DNA of 16,449 bases from CBFGTJ01 sp965651815. GTDB taxonomy: Bacteria > Actinomycetota > Acidimicrobiia > Acidimicrobiales > Microtrichaceae. The first letter of the stretch is position 1. Each line of letters starts with the position of its first letter. The notes below the pieces were generated by a model. It ran no database searches. It had not been told where the DNA came from and was given only the letters and a program-made list of their open reading frames with translations. The position numbers and the translations under genes are program-made. Shown piece after piece: positions 13,597-16,449 of the stretch. The stretch covers positions 1 through 16,449 of the forward strand of contig CBFGTJ010000056.1 of assembly GCA_965651815.1 (NCBI GenBank). The letters are read 5' to 3'.

Positions 13597-14556
13597 ATGG
13601 ACGAGGTGCTCCGGCAGCTGGAAGCGACCGCGGGCGAGGTGTTCGAACGGGTCGGGCCGGCCACGGTGGCCATCGGCCGCGCGCCGCGTGGCAGCGGGGT
13701 GGTCGTCGCGCCCGACCGCGTGCTGACGAACGCGCACAACCTGCGGGACCGCACCACGCAGGTCACCCTCGAGCACGGCAGCCGCCAGGGCGCCGCGATC
13801 GCCGTCGACACCGCGTTCGACCTGGCGGTGCTCGAGGTCGACGTGGGGTCGGTGGAGCCGATCGAGTGGGCCGAGCGCGCCCCGGGCGTCGGCGCGGTCG
13901 TGTTCGGGCTCGCGCGTGGCGCCGCCGGCACGCGCCTGTCGACCGGATTCGTGTCGGGCACGGGGCGGAGCTTCCGCGGCCCCGGCGGGCGCGCGATCGG
14001 CGGCAGCATCGAGCACACGGCGCCGATGGCGCGTGGCTCCTCCGGCGGGCCCCTCCTCGACGCCACCGGCGCGGTCGTCGGCCTCAACACCCACCGCCTC
14101 GGCGAGGGCTTCTACCTCGCGCAGTCCGCGAGCTCGGGCCTCGTCGAGCGCGTCGCGGAGATGGTCCGGGGGCACGTCCCGCGCCGGGCCGAGCTGCGGA
14201 TCGCGGTCGCGCCGCCGGGCGTCGCCCGCCGGCTCCGGCGCTCGGTGGGCCTGCCCGAGCGCGACGGCGCGCTGGTCCGCGCGGTGGAGCCGGACGGCTC
14301 CGCGGACCGCGCCGGCGTGCGCGAGGGCGACCTGATCGTGGGCGCCGGTCCGGTCGGCGGCGAGGCCACCACGGTCACGGCCGCGGACGACCTGCACCAG
14401 GTGCTCGGCTCCCACGACCCCGGCGCAGCGCTGCGGCTGCTGATCGTGCGCGGCGTCGACGAGATGGAGCTGACCGTGGCCTTCGACGACCCCGACGGTT
14501 CGGAGGGCGACGCGGGCGAGGACGCCGGCGACGCGGGCGGCTCAGCCCCCGGCTGA
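13597..14556 (+). CDS. Trypsin-like serine protease with PDZ domain, no export signal
   Basis: A 319-residue HtrA/DegP-like protein. The catalytic triad is visible: His47 in LTNAHNL, Asp75 in AFDLAVLEV, and Ser149 in RGSSGGPLL (GxSGGP motif). A PDZ domain spans about 205-296 (RIAVAPPGVARRL, LVRAVEPDGSADRAGVREGDLIVGAG). The final 23 residues are an acidic Gly/Ala/Asp tail of low complexity. HtrA proteins normally have a signal peptide or membrane anchor. This one begins directly with an amphipathic helix (MDEVLRQLEATAGEVFERVG), so it should be cytoplasmic unless it uses another route. The ATG at 13597 has CAGGGGG six bases upstream. It is divergent from HxlR, and its 3' end overlaps the meaB gene by 15 bases tail-to-tail. 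Confidence 0.9.
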   Translation: MDEVLRQLEATAGEVFERVGPATVAIGRAPRGSGVVVAPDRVLTNAHNLRDRTTQVTLEHGSRQGAAIAVDTAFDLAVLEVDVGSVEPIEWAERAPGVGAVVFGLARGAAGTRLSTGFVSGTGRSFRGPGGRAIGGSIEHTAPMARGSSGGPLLDATGAVVGLNTHRLGEGFYLAQSASSGLVERVAEMVRGHVPRRAELRIAVAPPGVARRLRRSVGLPERDGALVRAVEPDGSADRAGVREGDLIVGAGPVGGEATTVTAADDLHQVLGSHDPGAALRLLIVRGVDEMELTVAFDDPDGSEGDAGEDAGDAGGSAPG

Positions 14557-15561
14557 CCCCTCGTCGCCGTCGCGGGCCAGCTGCGCGCGCAGCCGGCGGT
14601 CGAGCTCGAGCTGCGCCCGGTCGTAGCCGCCGCACGCCTCGACGAACGCGGCCGCACCGCCCAGCTCGCCCTCCAGGAACCGGGTGCCGACCCTCCCCCA
14701 CTCGTCCTCGACCCACCGTGCGAGGAAGTACGGCTCACGCGACGCGAGCGCCCCGGGCGACGCCCGGTCGACCGCCGCGAGCATGTCCGCCTCCAGGCCG
14801 TCGAGTCCGTCGCCGGTGACGGTGCTGGTCCGGTAGATGGGGGGTGCGTCCTCGTCGAACGGCCTCGCGAGCCACATGCTCGAGCGCAGCTGGTGGTAGC
14901 TGGTCTCCGACGACGGCTCGTCGCTCTTGTTGAGCACGAAGACGTGCGGCACCTCGATGATGCCCGCCTTGAGGAACTGCACCTCGTCCCCACCGAGCGG
15001 CTGGAGCACCAGGTACACCCGGTCCGCCAGGTGCCGGATGTCGGCCTCGCTCTGCCCGATGCCGACCGTCTCGATGATCACGCAGTCGAACAGGCGCGAC
15101 AGCAGGCGGCACACCTGGAAGCTGGACGGGCCGAGGCCCCCGAGGTCCGTCCCCGACGCCTGGCTCCGGAAGAACAGCCGTCGCTCGTCGGGGGTGAACC
15201 GCATGCGGGTCCGGTCACCGAGCAGCGCGCCGCCCGACACGTGCGACGACGGGTCGACCGCGAGGACCGCGATCGACAGGTCCTCGCGGTGCTCGAGCAT
15301 CCGCTGGGTGAGCGCGCCGACGAGCGACGACTTGCCCGAGCCCGGGGTGCCGGTGATGCCGAGCACCGCGCAGGCGCGGTCGGCCGAGCCCTCGTCGCCG
15401 GCCGGCCGGTCGAGCAGCTCGAGCACGCGGACCCGCTCGTGCACGGCGGCGGGGCGGCGGTCCTCGAACAGCGACACGAGCCGCGCGACCGCGCCCTTGT
15501 CGAGGGTCCGTGCCCGTTCGACCAGCGCCTCGTGCACCGCGCCGCGCTCGGTGGTGGTCAC
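14542..15561 (-). CDS. meaB: MeaB/ArgK-family GTPase (B12-mutase chaperone)
   Basis: A 339-residue G3E-type GTPase, normal size for MeaB, that protects and loads adenosylcobalamin-dependent acyl-CoA mutases. Motifs are the P-loop GTPGSGKSS (71-79), AVDPSSHVSGGALLGDRTRM (101-120, typical of MeaB), the switch segment ETVGIGQSE (164-172), QPLGGDEVQFLKAGIIEV, and the guanine-specificity motif NKSD (211-214). Some positions that are constant in classical MeaB differ (SQASGTDLGGLG, LQPLGGDEVQF), placing it in a divergent branch, as expected if its client is not methylmalonyl-CoA mutase. The start is the GTG at 15561, sharing GTGA with the mutase stop, so the two are translated together. The open frame upstream of this GTG is only a shadow of the mutase gene. 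Confidence 0.9.
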   Translation of the reverse strand: MTTTERGAVHEALVERARTLDKGAVARLVSLFEDRRPAAVHERVRVLELLDRPAGDEGSADRACAVLGITGTPGSGKSSLVGALTQRMLEHREDLSIAVLAVDPSSHVSGGALLGDRTRMRFTPDERRLFFRSQASGTDLGGLGPSSFQVCRLLSRLFDCVIIETVGIGQSEADIRHLADRVYLVLQPLGGDEVQFLKAGIIEVPHVFVLNKSDEPSSETSYHQLRSSMWLARPFDEDAPPIYRTSTVTGDGLDGLEADMLAAVDRASPGALASREPYFLARWVEDEWGRVGTRFLEGELGGAAAFVEACGGYDRAQLELDRRLRAQLARDGDEGSAGG

Positions 15562-16449
15562 CCGGCGCGGGCCTCGACCAGCTCCACGATCGACTCCATG
15601 ATGTCGATCAGCTCGTAGTCGGCCGGGGTGAAGACCCGCTTGACCCCGGTCGCCGCGAGCTTGTCGAAGTCGCCCCGCGGGATGATCCCGCCGAACACGA
15701 CGTCGATGCGGTCCGTGGCGTCGTACTCGGCGAGCTTGTCGAAGATCTGCTGGGCGAGCTCGAGGTGCGAGCCGGACAGCACCGACGCGCCGATCACGTC
15801 CGCGTCCTCCTCGACCGCCGACTGCACGATCTCCTCGGGGCTGAGGCGGATGCCGGAGTAGACGACGTCGAACCCGACGTGGCGGGCGGACACGGCGATG
15901 ACCTCGGCGCCGTTGGAGTGCCCGTCCAGGCCCGGCTTGCCGACCACGATCCGCGGCCGGTGGCCGAGCTGCTCCTCGAGCGTCGCGATGCGCTGGCGGA
16001 GGGCGTCGACCCGGTCGCCGCCGAGCGCCAGCTTCTGGCCCTCGACGCCGGTCGCGGGCCGGTACTCGCCGAACACCTCGCGCAGCGCACCGGCCCACTC
16101 GCCGGTGGTGACGCGGGCGAGCGCGCACTCGATCGACGGCTCCATCATCGAGGTGCCCTCGCGCGCGGCGGCCTTGAGGGCCTCGAGGGCGCGCTCGACC
16201 CGCTCGGGGTCGCGCTGCGCGCGGGTGCGCTCGAGGCTCGCGATCGCGTCGTGCACCGCGGACTCGTCGACGGTGAAGATGCCGCCGTCCTCGCCGCCGA
16301 GCAGCGGGGACTCGATGCCCTCGGTCCACTTGTTGAGGCCGACGACGATCTGCTCGCCGGAGTTGATCCGGCTCATGCGCTCCGACATGGACCGCACGAG
16401 CGCCGTCTTCATGTAGCCGGACTCGATCGCCGGGATCACCCCGCCCATG
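15558..16449 (-). CDS. meaA: Adenosylcobalamin-dependent acyl-CoA mutase, MeaA/ethylmalonyl-CoA-mutase-like (partial)
   Basis: The C-terminal 296 residues are present. The N-terminal part lies beyond the right edge, so the Met nearest the edge is internal. Residues 1-60 are the end of the catalytic barrel (AIESGYMKTALVRSMSERMSRINSG, VVGLNKWTEGIESPLL). EGTSMMEPSIECALARVTTGEWAGALREVFGEYRPATGV is the linker seen in MeaA/Ecm-type mutases. The B12-binding domain starts near 165, with the base-off motif DGHSNG (Asp175, His177, Gly180; DxHxxG), SVLSGSH (222-228) and FGGIIPRGD (252-260). GKPGLDGHSNGAE is closer to MeaA/ethylmalonyl-CoA mutase than to classical methylmalonyl-CoA mutase, which has a different loop there. 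Its likely reaction is carbon-skeleton rearrangement in acyl-CoA assimilation. The exact substrate is open. Confidence 0.82.
   Translation of the reverse strand, partial: MGGVIPAIESGYMKTALVRSMSERMSRINSGEQIVVGLNKWTEGIESPLLGGEDGGIFTVDESAVHDAIASLERTRAQRDPERVERALEALKAAAREGTSMMEPSIECALARVTTGEWAGALREVFGEYRPATGVEGQKLALGGDRVDALRQRIATLEEQLGHRPRIVVGKPGLDGHSNGAEVIAVSARHVGFDVVYSGIRLSPEEIVQSAVEEDADVIGASVLSGSHLELAQQIFDKLAEYDATDRIDVVFGGIIPRGDFDKLAATGVKRVFTPADYELIDIMESIVELVEARAG

Noticed and set aside
15562..16329. An N-terminal extension of the MeaB frame across the mutase gene
   Set aside because: The extension is a shadow of the mutase reading frame. The MeaB family starts near the GTG at 15561.
1..16449. 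tRNA, rRNA, CRISPR array, insertion sequence or phage genes
   Set aside because: I looked for cloverleaf 3' ends, short regular repeats with spacers, transposase motifs and terminal repeats, and found none.

Overview
The window is very GC-rich and gene-dense, with third-position G/C coding, frequent GTG starts, several 4-base GTGA stop/start overlaps and promoter -10 boxes placed exactly for leaderless mRNAs. Together these point to a high-GC actinobacterium. An Acidimicrobiia-type lineage is my guess from gene style and is not proven. I see no rRNA, tRNA, CRISPR array, insertion sequence or phage gene. The right edge cuts a mutase gene.

Layout. (1) 59-667: an RDD-family membrane protein (+), closed by a 19-bp perfect palindrome that contains its stop codon. 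(2) 726-3533 (-): an amidohydrolase followed by an NAD-type aldehyde dehydrogenase. A well-formed leaderless promoter and a KstR-like operator (TGGAACAGGTTCTA) lie upstream. (3) 3588-5227 (-): an EthD-domain protein translationally coupled to an NAD-type short-chain dehydrogenase, then a small DUF5658-like membrane protein. (4) 5308-5757 (+): a single-domain cyclic-nucleotide-binding protein with a coiled-coil tail. (5) 5826-9672 (+): a cobalamin riboswitch followed by a three-gene ECF transporter operon (T component, fused double ATPase, S component), best read as a B12 or corrinoid importer. (6) 9734-10549 (+): a small lipoprotein, ended by a 25-bp perfect hairpin. (7) 10631-12929 (-): a stand-alone Lrp/AsnC ligand-binding domain protein, and a 667-residue lipoprotein of unusual architecture. 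(8) 13052-14556: an HxlR-type regulator with a C-terminal zinc ribbon, divergent from a trypsin/PDZ protease that has no export signal. They share a palindromic operator. (9) 14542-16449 (-): a MeaB-type GTPase coupled to the C-terminal part of a MeaA/ethylmalonyl-CoA-mutase-like B12 enzyme.

How the genes work together. Two blocks concern vitamin B12: uptake under riboswitch control (5826-9672) and use by an adenosylcobalamin mutase with its GTPase chaperone (14542-16449). The left third looks catabolic (aldehyde dehydrogenase, amidohydrolase, SDR, EthD), and the KstR-like site hints at a link to sterol or other lipid breakdown. The items most worth following are the composite lipoprotein at 10926-12929, the exportless HtrA-like protease with its HxlR partner, the long perfect hairpins at the two spaced convergent gene junctions, and the KstR-like operator.
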